Program-made: the position numbers and the translations under genes
DNA from: Acetobacteraceae bacterium
GTDB taxonomy: Bacteria; Pseudomonadota; Alphaproteobacteria; Acetobacterales; Acetobacteraceae
Direction of reading: 5' to 3'
Assembly: GCA_019241425.1 (NCBI GenBank)
Contig: JAFAXA010000141.1
Span: forward strand, 1 to 46,439
Length of the DNA stretch: 46,439 bases
Shown here: positions 1-9,478 of the stretch, in pieces
Layout: every line of letters begins with the position of its first letter
Position numbering within the stretch: the first letter of the stretch is position 1
Notes under the pieces: generated by a model
Database searches by the model: none
What the model was told of the DNA's origin: nothing
What the model saw: the letters and a program-made list of their open reading frames with translations, nothing else

Positions 1-132
1 ATCCGGCATCTGGTCTGGGACGCGGGCTACGGGTACGACAAGGCGGAGTATCACCTGAGCGGCCGGGCGGTGCTGATCGCGACCGCCGTTTGCACGGTGC
101 TGGTGTGGATCGTCGGCTTGATGGTGTGGTAG
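1..132 (+). CDS. sdhC: Succinate dehydrogenase cytochrome b556 subunit, C-terminal fragment (truncated by window start)
   Basis: Open frame from base 1: IRHLVWDAGYGYDKAEYHLSGRAVLIATAVCTVLVWIVGLMVW*. Contains the SdhC 'RHLVWD' heme-ligand motif and sits directly upstream of sdhD-A-B. Confidence 0.88.
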   Translation: MRHLVWDAGYGYDKAEYHLSGRAVLIATAVCTVLVWIVGLMVW

Positions 133-140
133 GCGAGGTC

Positions 141-560
141 ATGGCGCGCAATCGAAACCGAACTCCAGCCGGTGATGCACGTATCGACGTGATGCGGAGC
201 CAACTCGGGCGGGTGCGGGGCCTCGGCGCCGCGAGATCCGGGGTGGGGCAGTGGTGGGGCGAACGCGTGACCTCGCTCGCCCTCGTGCCTCTGACGCTCT
301 GGTTCATCTGGGCGACCATCCGCCTCCTCGGAGCGCCGCACGAGGCGGTGCAGAACTGGATGGCGAGCCCGGTCACGATCGTCTTGATGCTCTGCCTGGT
401 GCTCGCGACCTTTCACCACATGCAGCTCGGCTTGCAGGTGGTGATCGAAGACTATGTACACGTGGAGAGCACCCGTTTTCTGCTGCTGCTCGGGGTGAGA
501 GGGCTGACCGCAATTCTTGCGCTGCTGTGCATCGTTTCGGTTCTTCGCCTCGGGCTGTAG
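141..560 (+). CDS. sdhD: Succinate dehydrogenase, hydrophobic membrane anchor protein
   Basis: Small three-TM protein between sdhC and sdhA with 'FHHMQLGLQVVIEDYVH', typical of alphaproteobacterial SdhD. Start set at MARNRNRT rather than the longer ORF start. Confidence 0.85.
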   Translation: MARNRNRTPAGDARIDVMRSQLGRVRGLGAARSGVGQWWGERVTSLALVPLTLWFIWATIRLLGAPHEAVQNWMASPVTIVLMLCLVLATFHHMQLGLQVVIEDYVHVESTRFLLLLGVRGLTAILALLCIVSVLRLGL

Positions 561-621
561 ATCGAGCTGGTTCTGCCGCGTGGTGCCCGCCTCTGTTCCG
601 GCGGGCAGCTTGCGGCACTGA

Positions 622-2445
622 ATGGATGTCCGACGCATGAACGCGATTACGCTGCCGTCTTCCCGGGCCTATCAGATCGTCGATCATACCTACGACGTGA
701 TCGTCGTCGGCGCCGGCGGATCCGGCTTGCGCGCGACGTTCGGCTTGGGCGCGGCCGGCCTCAAGACCGCCTGCATCACCAAGGTGTTTCCGACCCGCAG
801 CCACACGGTGGCGGCGCAGGGCGGCATCGGCGCCGCGCTCGGCAATATGGGGCCGGACGATTGGCGCTGGCACATGTACGACACCGTCAAGGGATCGGAC
901 TGGCTCGGCGATCAGGACGCGATCGAATATATGTGCCGGCAGGCAATTCCCGCGGTGTACGAGCTTGAGCACTACGGCGTGCCGTTCAGCCGCACGGAGG
1001 ATGGCCGCATCTACCAGCGGCCGTTTGGCGGCCACATGCAGGATTACGGCAAGACGCCGGCCAACCGCGCCTGCGCCGCCGCCGACCGTACCGGCCACGC
1101 CATCCTGCACACGCTTTATCAGCAGAGCCTGAAGCACGACGTCGAGTTCTTCGTGGAGTATTTCGCGCTCGATCTCATCATGGAGGACGGCGCGTGCCGG
1201 GGCGTCGTGGCGTGGTGCCTGGAGGACGGCTCGATCCACCGCTTCCGCGCCCAATGCGTCGTGCTGGCGACCGGCGGCTATGGGCGCGCCTACCAGTCCT
1301 GCACCTCCGCCCATACCTGCACAGGCGACGGCACCGGCATGGCGTTGCGGGCGGGGCTCGCCTGCGAGGACATGGAGTTTGTGCAGTTTCATCCGACCGG
1401 TATCTTCCCGGCCGGCTGCCTGCTGACCGAAGGCTGCCGGGGCGAGGGCGGGTATCTCACGAACTCGGAAGGCGAGCGCTTCATGGAACGCTACGCGCCG
1501 ACCGCCAAGGATCTGGCGTCGCGTGATGTCGTGTCGCGTTCCATGACGATCGAGATCAACGAAGGGCGTGGCTGCGGTCCGAACAAGGACCACATCCTGA
1601 TGCATCTCGAGCATCTCGGCGCGGCGTTGCTGCACGAGCGGCTGCCGGGGATCTCCGAAACGGCCAAGGTGTTCGCGGGCGTGGACGTCACCAAGGAGCC
1701 GGTGCCGGTGCTGCCGACCGTGCACTACAATATGGGTGGCGTGCCGACCAATTATCACGGCGAAGTCCGGCGCGGCGATCCGGAGGATTTCGACGCGCTG
1801 GTGCCCGGGCTGATGGCGGTGGGCGAAGCGGCGTCGGTGTCGGTGCATGGTGCAAACCGGCTCGGCACCAATTCGCTGCTCGATCTCGTCGTGTTCGGCC
1901 GCGCTGCCGCCCATCGCGCGGCCGAAAAATACAAATCGGACGCGAGCCAGGCGCCGCTGCCGCCGAAAGCCGGTGAGGAAGCGCTCGACCGGCTCGACCG
2001 AACCCGCTTCGCGCGCGGCGGCACGCCGGTTGCCGAACTGCGCGCCGAATTGCAGCGCACGATGCAGAGCCATGCGGCGGTGTTCCGCAACAGCAGCAGC
2101 CTGGAGCAAGGCGTTTCCAAGATGCGCAAATTGTGGGACGGCACGACCGACATGTCGGTCACCGACCGCAGCCTGATCTGGAATTCCGATCTGGTCGAAG
2201 CGTTGGAGTTTCAGAACCTGCTCGCCAACGGCACGGTCACGATGGTCGGCGCCGAAGCGCGTCATGAAAGCCGTGGCGCGCAGGCCCATGACGATTTCCC
2301 GGAGCGCGACGACGCCAATTGGATGAAGCACACGCTCGCCTGGTGCGACAAGACCGGCAACGTGCGCCTCGACTACCGGCCGGTGCGGATGCAGACGATG
2401 ACCAACGAGGTCTCGGTCTTTCCGCCGAAGAAGCGCGTGTACTGA
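622..2445 (+). CDS. sdhA: Succinate dehydrogenase flavoprotein subunit
   Basis: FAD-binding [46 protein letters not shown], and C-terminal [24 protein letters not shown]. The start may be 637. Confidence 0.97.
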   Translation: MDVRRMNAITLPSSRAYQIVDHTYDVIVVGAGGSGLRATFGLGAAGLKTACITKVFPTRSHTVAAQGGIGAALGNMGPDDWRWHMYDTVKGSDWLGDQDAIEYMCRQAIPAVYELEHYGVPFSRTEDGRIYQRPFGGHMQDYGKTPANRACAAADRTGHAILHTLYQQSLKHDVEFFVEYFALDLIMEDGACRGVVAWCLEDGSIHRFRAQCVVLATGGYGRAYQSCTSAHTCTGDGTGMALRAGLACEDMEFVQFHPTGIFPAGCLLTEGCRGEGGYLTNSEGERFMERYAPTAKDLASRDVVSRSMTIEINEGRGCGPNKDHILMHLEHLGAALLHERLPGISETAKVFAGVDVTKEPVPVLPTVHYNMGGVPTNYHGEVRRGDPEDFDALVPGLMAVGEAASVSVHGANRLGTNSLLDLVVFGRAAAHRAAEKYKSDASQAPLPPKAGEEALDRLDRTRFARGGTPVAELRAELQRTMQSHAAVFRNSSSLEQGVSKMRKLWDGTTDMSVTDRSLIWNSDLVEALEFQNLLANGTVTMVGAEARHESRGAQAHDDFPERDDANWMKHTLAWCDKTGNVRLDYRPVRMQTMTNEVSVFPPKKRVY

Positions 2446-2463
2446 GCGAAGAGGACGGCGATC

Positions 2464-3246
2464 ATGGCTGAGTTCACGCTGCCGGCGAACAGCAAGGTGG
2501 GCACCGGCAAGACCTGGACGGCGCCGCGCGATGCTGCGCGCACACGCGGCTTCAAGGTCTACCGTTGGAATCCGGATGACGGCCAGAACCCGCGCATCGA
2601 CACCTATGAGCTGGATCTCGACCAATGCGGGCCGATGGTGCTCGACGCGCTCATCAAGATCAAAAACGAGGTCGATCCGACGCTGACCTTCCGCCGCTCC
2701 TGCCGGGAAGGCATTTGCGGCAGTTGCGCGATGAACATCGACGGCACCAACACGCTCGCCTGCCTGAAGCCGATCGAGGAGGTGAAAGGTGCGGTGAAGA
2801 TCTATCCGCTGCCGCACATGGCGGTGGTGAAAGACCTGGTGCCCGACCTGACGCAGGCCTACGCGCAGTATCGCAGCATCGAGCCGTGGCTACAGGCCGA
2901 TACGCCACCGCCGCCGGACGCCGAGCGCCTCCAGAGCAAGGAGGAGCGCGCGCGACTGGACGGCATGTGGGAGTGCATTCTTTGCTTCTGTTGCACGACC
3001 AGTTGCCCGAGCTACTGGTGGAACGGCGACCGTTACCTCGGCCCGGCGGTGCTGCTCGCCGCCTATCGCTGGATCGCGGACAGCCGCGACGAGCGCACGG
3101 GCGATCGGCTCGATGCGCTCGAGGATCCGTTCAAGCTGTATCGCTGCCACACCATCATGAACTGCACCCAAACCTGTCCGAAGGGCCTCAATCCGGCCAA
3201 GGCGATCGGCAAGATCAAGCAGTTGATGATCGAGCGCCAGGTCTGA
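2464..3246 (+). CDS. sdhB: Succinate dehydrogenase iron-sulfur subunit
   Basis: [21 protein letters not shown] 2Fe-2S motif and [17 protein letters not shown] / [21 protein letters not shown] cluster motifs. Confidence 0.97.
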   Translation: MAEFTLPANSKVGTGKTWTAPRDAARTRGFKVYRWNPDDGQNPRIDTYELDLDQCGPMVLDALIKIKNEVDPTLTFRRSCREGICGSCAMNIDGTNTLACLKPIEEVKGAVKIYPLPHMAVVKDLVPDLTQAYAQYRSIEPWLQADTPPPPDAERLQSKEERARLDGMWECILCFCCTTSCPSYWWNGDRYLGPAVLLAAYRWIADSRDERTGDRLDALEDPFKLYRCHTIMNCTQTCPKGLNPAKAIGKIKQLMIERQV

Positions 3247-3269
3247 CGACACGCGACCTGTTTGCGGGC

Positions 3270-3620
3270 CTAAGCCGGTTGCCGTCCCGCCTTGGCGAGT
3301 TTGCGTGCGGTCCGCAACAAGAACTGCCGGTCCTCGGGCGCGCACTCACGGTATAGGCGCAGCATCGCCAATTCGTCGCCGCTGGCCGCATTCGACGGCG
3401 CACGAAGATCGGTGCCGTGAACCAGCCATTCAACATTGACCCCAAGCACCGCGGCGATCCGCGTCAGATTGCCGGTGATCTGACCCGCCCGGTCGGTCTC
3501 CCATTGCGCAACCGCGCTGCGCGTCACGCCGACGGCCGTGGCCAGCGCGTCCTGCGTGAGCTGAAGGTCCTTGCGCGCGCTGCGAATGCGGGCGCCGATG
3601 CCATGATCGCTCATGACCAA
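3270..3620 (-). CDS. XRE-family helix-turn-helix transcriptional regulator
   Basis: IGARIRSARKDLQLTQDALATAVGVTRSAVAQWETDRAGQITGNLTRIAAVLGVNVEWLVHG is a canonical Cro/CI HTH. Confidence 0.9.
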   Translation of the reverse strand: MVMSDHGIGARIRSARKDLQLTQDALATAVGVTRSAVAQWETDRAGQITGNLTRIAAVLGVNVEWLVHGTDLRAPSNAASGDELAMLRLYRECAPEDRQFLLRTARKLAKAGRQPA

Positions 3621-3662
3621 CAGAATACGTGAGCGAGGCTAACCGATCCACGGCAGTTTTAA

Positions 3663-3688
3663 TAACCTGTTAGGTTAGAATACCTAAC
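3663..3688. promoter_or_regulatory. Overlapping inverted repeats, candidate operator for the divergent XRE regulator
   Basis: TAACCT-GTT-AGGTTA (3663-3677) overlaps GTTAGGT-TAGAAT-ACCTAAC (3669-3688). Both have perfect arms and lie in the intergenic region between the XRE gene and the divergent gene. Confidence 0.6.
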
Positions 3689-3719
3689 GTCCCGCCAGTC
3701 GAACTGACGGGAGAAGGTG

Positions 3720-4010
3720 ATGCCGGCCAAAATCGACTGGACCGAGGCGATGGACGCACAACTGTGTCGCCTGCGCGCCGAGGGTGAGACCTGGGACGTT
3801 ATCGCCGCGGCTTTGTGCGTGTCGCGATTCACGGCGATCGACCGCGGACGCCGGGTCGGCGCGCGCCGGCCACCGCCGGAATTCGTGGCGCCGCCCGAAG
3901 ATCCGGATCGCGCGCCGCTGCCGGCCGGGCATGTGAGGAGCTGGGGTTGCCTCACGCAGGGCACTTGTCTCGCGGGCACGCCGTACCCGCTGCCGGTGTT
4001 TTCCCGCTGA
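3720..4010 (+). CDS. SANT/GcrA-like small DNA-binding protein (hypothetical)
   Basis: KIDWTEAMDAQLCRLRAEGETWDVIAAALCVSRFTAIDRGRRVGARRPP resembles GcrA/SANT-like Trp-containing HTHs. Has SD GGAGAAGG. Confidence 0.6.
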   Translation: MPAKIDWTEAMDAQLCRLRAEGETWDVIAAALCVSRFTAIDRGRRVGARRPPPEFVAPPEDPDRAPLPAGHVRSWGCLTQGTCLAGTPYPLPVFSR

Positions 4011-4060
4011 CCTTTCGAGGACAAGCGGCCCCTCCTTCCCAGGCTTCAAGGACAGCGCAC

Positions 4061-4543
4061 ATGGTGTTTGCAACATCGTCATCCCCGGCCTTCAAGCCTT
4101 CACGCACGATCCGCCGCACGGAGACCGAGCCCGGCTTTTACGACAACAACCTCGTCTGCTACCGGCTGGAGGAGGCCGGCACGACGCTGCTCTCGCTGCC
4201 GCCGTCCGGCTACACCACGAAGCTGCGCACGTCGTCACTGGAAATGGTGCGCAGCGTTGCCGAAGGCTATGGCTGGACCGAGAAGCGCGTGCGTCCGCCG
4301 GTGCCGAGCGCCGCCAAGATCACCCGCATGGACGAGGCGCTCTCGTGGGTGCGTTTCATTCCGGATGAAAATTACGTGCTGCGGCGGATCGTCGGGGCGC
4401 GCAGCCTGGTCAGCCCGATCACCGAGCGCTATCTGTTTACGTGGCGCCGGCTCGGAACGCTGCTCGGCGCCGATCACAAGGCGATCCAGCGCTGGCACGC
4501 ACAGGGGATCGCCATCATCGTCGCCGCACTCAATCGCGGCTGA
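4061..4543 (+). CDS. DUF6362-like protein (hypothetical, phage-associated type)
   Basis: ORF with 'MDEALSWVRFIPDENYVLRRIVGARSLVSPITERYLFTWRRLGTLLGADHKAIQRWHAQGIAIIVAALN', HTH-like C-terminal half. Family assignment is from memory. Confidence 0.55.
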   Translation: MVFATSSSPAFKPSRTIRRTETEPGFYDNNLVCYRLEEAGTTLLSLPPSGYTTKLRTSSLEMVRSVAEGYGWTEKRVRPPVPSAAKITRMDEALSWVRFIPDENYVLRRIVGARSLVSPITERYLFTWRRLGTLLGADHKAIQRWHAQGIAIIVAALNRG

Positions 4544-4591
4544 GATCTGTGGCCCGCGTCGCGGCAGGTGCGGAAACGCCGCGACGCGGGC

Positions 4592-6034
4592 TCAAGGATC
4601 CCCGGACCCTGCTTCGCCGCTGTTCTGCCCCCGCCGGGTGCCTGCAGCCTGGGCGCAAATCTCTCGCTCGATCGCGCGCGCCGCTCTGAGCACGAGATCG
4701 TCGCGGTATTGCCCGGCGGCGATCTGAACCGAGCGCGGCAGCCCGTCGCGACCGGGGCCGAGCGGCACCGTGATCGCCGGCTGCCGCGCCAGATTGAACA
4801 GAAACGTCCAGGGCGCCCATTCGGTCCACAAGGCGCGGAGCGGATCGGCCGTGGGCACGCCGGCCAGCGGCGGTCCGGCCGGCACCGTCGGGCAGAGCGC
4901 CAGATCGAAACGCTGGTGGAACCGCGCCATCAAATGCGCCGTCAGGATGCGCGTCGCTTCGAAGCTGAGAAACTCGGTCGCCGGCAGATCCTTCTCGGCC
5001 GCGGCGACTTGGAGCAGCCCTGGGTCGAGCAAAGGGCGCCGCTCCTCGGGGAATGTCTCAACCAGCCGGGCCAGGGCGACACCCCAGACGCGGCCGAAAA
5101 CACGACTGGTGTCGGGCAGCCCAGGATCGGCCAACTGAACGTCCGCCCCCATTCGACGGAGCAAGGTGGCCGCGTCGTCGAGGGCGAATGCGCCTTCAGC
5201 ATCGATTGGTGCGGCAAACCCCGGATTGGCGATGATCCCGACCCGCATCCCAGCCACGCCGTCTTCGATGCCGCTGCGCCAGTCGCGCGGATCATCCGGA
5301 AGGCAGAGCGGATCGCGCGGATCGTGGCGGGCGATCGCCGAGAGCATCAGCGCCGCATCCCGCACCGTGCGGGTCATCGGACCGGCGCAGGACACATTGG
5401 CGAAGGCGCCCGCCGGCCATTGCGGCACCCGGCCGAAGCTCGGCTTGAGCCCGACCAGCCCGCACCAGGCTGCCGGGATGCGGATGGAGCCGCCCGCATC
5501 CGTGCCGACATGCAAGGGGCCGAAGCAGGCGGCCCCCGCCGCACCCGCGCCGGAGGACGAGCCGCCCGTCGAATAGGCCAGATTGTGCGGATTGCGGGTG
5601 ACGCCGTGCAGCGGGCAATCGCCGGGGCTCTTCCAGCCGAACTCGGTGGTCGTGGTCTTGCCGATGATGATGGCGCCGGACGATTTCAGCGCGGCGGCCA
5701 GCGGCGCGTCCTCGGCCATCGGTTCGTCACTGGTCAGATGGCTGCCACGGCGGGTCGGAAAGCCCGCGAGATCGACGAGGTCCTTGACCGTGCAGGGTAC
5801 GCCGTCCAGCAGACCGGCCGGGCGCCCGGCCGCCCAGCGCCCCTCGCTCTCCCGCGCGGCCTCCAACGCCCCCGGCACCATGAGGGCGAAGGCGTTGATC
5901 GCGGGATTGAGCCGGTCGACGCGCTCCAGCACCGCACGCACCACCTCGACCGGGCTGAGAGCGTGGCTGCGGTAGCTTGCCAGCAGCGCCTCGGCGGTCA
6001 GGGTCGCCGGATCGTCATGCTCCACCCGGCGCAC
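4592..6034 (-). CDS. Amidase (amidase signature family)
   Basis: Signature GGSSSGAGAAGAACFGPLHVGTDAGGSIRIPAAWCGLVGLKPSFGRVP with catalytic Lys in 'DGVPCTVKDL'. Confidence 0.92.
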   Translation of the reverse strand: MRRVEHDDPATLTAEALLASYRSHALSPVEVVRAVLERVDRLNPAINAFALMVPGALEAARESEGRWAAGRPAGLLDGVPCTVKDLVDLAGFPTRRGSHLTSDEPMAEDAPLAAALKSSGAIIIGKTTTTEFGWKSPGDCPLHGVTRNPHNLAYSTGGSSSGAGAAGAACFGPLHVGTDAGGSIRIPAAWCGLVGLKPSFGRVPQWPAGAFANVSCAGPMTRTVRDAALMLSAIARHDPRDPLCLPDDPRDWRSGIEDGVAGMRVGIIANPGFAAPIDAEGAFALDDAATLLRRMGADVQLADPGLPDTSRVFGRVWGVALARLVETFPEERRPLLDPGLLQVAAAEKDLPATEFLSFEATRILTAHLMARFHQRFDLALCPTVPAGPPLAGVPTADPLRALWTEWAPWTFLFNLARQPAITVPLGPGRDGLPRSVQIAAGQYRDDLVLRAARAIEREICAQAAGTRRGQNSGEAGSGDP

Positions 6035-6061
6035 CCTCCGCCTCCCAGAGACTATCCCGCG

Positions 6062-6544
6062 CTATCGAGCCGAGCGCAGCGATGACAGGGCGTTCTGGCA
6101 TCCGGAGGAGAGCGAATCCTGATGCTCCTTCAGGCAGGCGATCGCCCGGCCGCCGCCGGGCCGCACGCCTCGGCAATGGGTCCGGTAATCCATCCCGCAC
6201 TCTTCCCGCAGCACCGACGTCGCTTGGCGCGGATTGCCCCCGCTTTGCGGCGCCGTTCGTCCCGATTGCTCTTGTGCCCCGGAGCCGCCGCCGACGGCCG
6301 CGACCGCCTGCCCGCATTGCGGCGACAGGTTGGCGGCGTGCTCCTGCAAGCAGGACAGCGCCTGCTGACCTCCGGTCGGCACCGATGCGCAATAGCTTTG
6401 GTAGTCCGACCGGCAGGACGACCGGATCGCGGCGATCTGGCTCTGGCTCGGGTGCTGCGCCGAAACCGGACCGGCGATGCCGAGCAGGCCTCCGGCAATC
6501 AGCGCGACGCGGACGATTTCCCTATGCATTCTCTCTGCTTTCAT
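6062..6544 (-). CDS. Secreted cysteine-rich-repeat protein (GLG1/PF00839-type repeats)
   Basis: Signal peptide (VALIAGGLLGIAGPVSAQ) followed by two units, C-x4-YQSYC..GGQQALSCLQEH..LSPQC and C-x3-YRTHC..GGGRAIACLKEH..LSSGC. Confidence 0.75.
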   Translation of the reverse strand: MKAERMHREIVRVALIAGGLLGIAGPVSAQHPSQSQIAAIRSSCRSDYQSYCASVPTGGQQALSCLQEHAANLSPQCGQAVAAVGGGSGAQEQSGRTAPQSGGNPRQATSVLREECGMDYRTHCRGVRPGGGRAIACLKEHQDSLSSGCQNALSSLRSAR

Positions 6545-6616
6545 TTGTTCTCGCCTAAACTGATGCACGCGACGGACGGGGTATGCGTACGTCCCGCACG
6601 GGAGGTCATTGACGTC

Positions 6617-7243
6617 TCAGCCCGGAGGGCGCAATCCCCCCGTCGTTTCGACGAAGGAGGCGACGGCCGCGACGCCTTCGCCGGCGCGAATGTTGGTGAA
6701 CAGGAACGGCCGTTCCCCGCGCATCCTGCGGCTGTCGCGGTCCATGACGGACAGATCGGCGCCGACATGGGGTGCGAGGTCCGTCTTGTTGATGACGAGA
6801 AGATCGCTTCGCGTGATCCCTGGGCCGCCTTTGCGCGGGATTTTGTCGCCGGCCGAGACGTCGATGACGTAGATCGTGAGATCGGCCAGTTCCGGGCTGA
6901 AGGTCGCGGCGAGATTGTCGCCGCCGCTTTCGATCAGAATGATATCGAGCGCGGGAAAGCGGCGGCGCAGTTCGGCCACTCCGGCGAGATTGATGCTTGC
7001 ATCCTCCCGGATCGCGGTATGCGGGCAGCCGCCGGTCTCGATCCCGAGAATACGCTCGGGCGGCAAGGAACCGGCCCGCGTAAGGAATTCCTGGTCCTCC
7101 CTGGTATAGATGTCGTTGGTGATTGCGGCGACCTCATACCGGCCGCGCAGCTTCTTGCAGAGCGCATCCATCAGCGCGGTCTTGCCGGTGCCGACCGGGC
7201 CGCCGACGCCGACCCGCAGCGGGCCATGCGGCGAAGCGCTCAC
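6617..7243 (-). CDS. ureG: Urease accessory GTPase UreG
   Basis: [14 protein letters not shown]-loop, [64 protein letters not shown]. Confidence 0.96.
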   Translation of the reverse strand: MSASPHGPLRVGVGGPVGTGKTALMDALCKKLRGRYEVAAITNDIYTREDQEFLTRAGSLPPERILGIETGGCPHTAIREDASINLAGVAELRRRFPALDIILIESGGDNLAATFSPELADLTIYVIDVSAGDKIPRKGGPGITRSDLLVINKTDLAPHVGADLSVMDRDSRRMRGERPFLFTNIRAGEGVAAVASFVETTGGLRPPG

Positions 7244-7914
7244 GAAACGTGATCTTCGATCAGCACCACGTGGAGATTGCGCGGCCCGTGCGCTCCGAGT
7301 TCGAGGGTCTGCTCGATATCGGCGGAGCGGGACGGGCCGGTGACGAACATCACGTTGCGCGGCATACCGCCCTCAGCGCGCAGCAGATCCCAGGCGTCCT
7401 CATAGGGCCCGACCACCCGGCTCGCTTGCAGCACGACGATCGCCGTATCGGGCAGCAGATTGAGCGTCGTCGGACGCTCCGGAGCGGAAGGCAGCATCAG
7501 CGTGCCGGTTTCCGCAATGGCGGCGAAACCCTGCGTGACGCTGACCGGGTCCAGCGGCCCGGCCCGGCCCTCCCGGATTTCCAGCAATGGCCGGTCGTGC
7601 CAAGGGACGTCGCGCAGGGCGGGATGGGGTGCGACGACGATGCGGGAGGGAAGATTCTGGCTCGCAAGGTAGTCCGAAATGGCGCCCGGCACGTCAGCCA
7701 CGCCGCCGACGCGGATGACCGTGCCGTATTCCTTGGTCACGTTTGCAATGAACAGCGTGATCTGGGCGGCGTGATCGATGCGGCTGCGCGCGGGAATGAG
7801 GTGGCGCGGGTGAGCCGCGACCCGCTGTCGCAAGGGCGCCGCCTGCTCGTCGGACAGCGCGCTGCGGCGCAATCCCCGGCGAATGGAACCGAGCACCTGC
7901 TCCTTCGGCGTCAT
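7240..7914 (-). CDS. lutC: Lactate utilization protein C-like (LUD domain)
   Basis: LUD-domain protein with [12 protein letters not shown] and [19 protein letters not shown], directly after lutB with a 4-bp overlap. Confidence 0.85.
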   Translation of the reverse strand: MTPKEQVLGSIRRGLRRSALSDEQAAPLRQRVAAHPRHLIPARSRIDHAAQITLFIANVTKEYGTVIRVGGVADVPGAISDYLASQNLPSRIVVAPHPALRDVPWHDRPLLEIREGRAGPLDPVSVTQGFAAIAETGTLMLPSAPERPTTLNLLPDTAIVVLQASRVVGPYEDAWDLLRAEGGMPRNVMFVTGPSRSADIEQTLELGAHGPRNLHVVLIEDHVS

Positions 7915-9338
7915 GGGCGGCGCGCCCGCTCGGCCGCCGCGAGACGGGCGAAGAACGTGCCGCCTTCCGGCGCGGGCAGATCGCGGCCCTGCGTCCAGTT
8001 CCCCGCCATGGGCAGCGACTTGAAGCGGCCGCGCTTGCCGGACAGAAGCTTCAGGGCGCCGATGCTGGCGCGGGTCGCCGTCCGGTAGAGCGCGGGACGC
8101 TGGGCGAACCACGCCCACAGGCCGAGATTGCGGCGCTGGGTCGCGGGTGTGAGATGGCGCTCGAACTCGCGCTCGCGCCAGTGCCGCATCAGGCCCGGCA
8201 GCGGGATCCTGACCGGGCAGACGCTCTCGCATTTGCCGCAGAAGGTCGACGCGTTGGGCAGGTTCTTGGTGCGGTCGAGACCGGCGAGACTGGGCGTCAG
8301 CACGCTGCCCATCGGGCCGGGATAGACCCAGCCATAGGCATGGCCGCCGATCGCGCCATAGACCGGGCAATGATTCATGCAGGCGGCACAGCGGATGCAG
8401 CGGAGCATGTCCTGGAACTCGCTGCCGAGCATGCCGGACCGGCCGTTATCGACCACCACTACGTGGTATTCCTCCGGCCCGTCGAGATCGCGCGGCCGGC
8501 GCCCGCCCGTGCTGAAGGTCGTGTAGACGGAAAAATCCTGCCCGGTCGCCGAGCGTGCCAGCACGCGCAGAAGCGAGGTGCAGTCCTCCAAGGTCGGCAC
8601 GACTTTTTCGATCGTCGCCAGCGCGATATGCACGCGCGGCAAGGTCTGCGTCAGATCGCCATTGCCTTCGTTGGTCACGATCACGCTGCTGCCGGTTTCG
8701 GCGATCAGAAAGTTCGCCCCGGTGATCCCGACATCGGCGGCGAGGAAGCGCGCGCGCAGCTTGGCTCGGGCTTCGGTCAGGATGTCGCGGCGCTCGGCGA
8801 ACACGCGGTCGGCCGGCAGGTCGGTGTGCGACAGGCGGAATTGCGTTTCCCAATCGTCACGGTTGAGATGAAATGCGGGGGCGATGATGTGGCTCGGCGC
8901 CTCCTTCCGGAGCTGGATGATGTATTCGCCGAGATCCGTTTCGACCGGCTGGATGCCGTTCCGCTCCAGGTGATCGTTCAGTTCGATCTCTTCGGAGATC
9001 ATCGATTTGCCCTTGGTGACGGTGCGGGCGTCGGCCTCCCGGCAGATGCGCAGAACGGCGTCTCTGGCGTCATCGGCGGTCGGGCACCAATGCACCTTGC
9101 CGCCGGCCTTTTCGACATTCTGTTCGAATGTTTCGAGATAGAAATCGAGATGCGCGAGCGTGTGGTTCTTGATGTCGCGCGCGGTGTCGCGCAGCATCTC
9201 GAATTCGGGCAGGTTGGCGACCGCGTTGGCCCGGCGCTCGAGAAAATGCGGGCGCGAGGTCGCCAGCGCCTTTTGCAGCCCGGCATCCGCCATCGCACGG
9301 CGCGCATTCTGATGAAACTGCGGACTGGATATGTGCAT
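7911..9338 (-). CDS. lutB: Lactate utilization iron-sulfur protein B
   Basis: MHISSPQFHQNARRAMADAGLQKAL..; ferredoxin motifs CIRCAACMNHCPVYGAIGGHAYGWVYPGPMGSVLTP and CGKCESVCPVRIPLPGLMRHWRERE. Confidence 0.92.
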   Translation of the reverse strand: MHISSPQFHQNARRAMADAGLQKALATSRPHFLERRANAVANLPEFEMLRDTARDIKNHTLAHLDFYLETFEQNVEKAGGKVHWCPTADDARDAVLRICREADARTVTKGKSMISEEIELNDHLERNGIQPVETDLGEYIIQLRKEAPSHIIAPAFHLNRDDWETQFRLSHTDLPADRVFAERRDILTEARAKLRARFLAADVGITGANFLIAETGSSVIVTNEGNGDLTQTLPRVHIALATIEKVVPTLEDCTSLLRVLARSATGQDFSVYTTFSTGGRRPRDLDGPEEYHVVVVDNGRSGMLGSEFQDMLRCIRCAACMNHCPVYGAIGGHAYGWVYPGPMGSVLTPSLAGLDRTKNLPNASTFCGKCESVCPVRIPLPGLMRHWREREFERHLTPATQRRNLGLWAWFAQRPALYRTATRASIGALKLLSGKRGRFKSLPMAGNWTQGRDLPAPEGGTFFARLAAAERARRP

Positions 9339-9349
9339 CGGTGCTCTCG

Positions 9350-9478
9350 CTAGCGGGTCGGGAAGCTGCGGGGATAGGTGATCTCGTTGGCCGGTCCCGG
9401 CGCGGACGGCGCGCCCTTCTTGCCGCATCCGGCGAGCAGCAACGCGGCGGCGCAGGCCGCGAGCAGCGCCGCTCTCAC
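9350..9478 (-). CDS. lptM: LptM-like small lipoprotein (42 aa, GTG start)
   Basis: [42 protein letters not shown]. Lipobox LLAGC followed by GKKG; the GTG start overlaps the argH stop (GTGA). Not separately listed in the ORF track. Confidence 0.75.
   Translation of the reverse strand: MRAALLAACAAALLLAGCGKKGAPSAPGPANEITYPRSFPTR

Noticed and set aside
373-2817. 814-aa minus-strand ORF opposite sdhD/sdhA/sdhB
   Set aside because: Antisense to three conserved sdh genes; composition is of shadow-ORF type.
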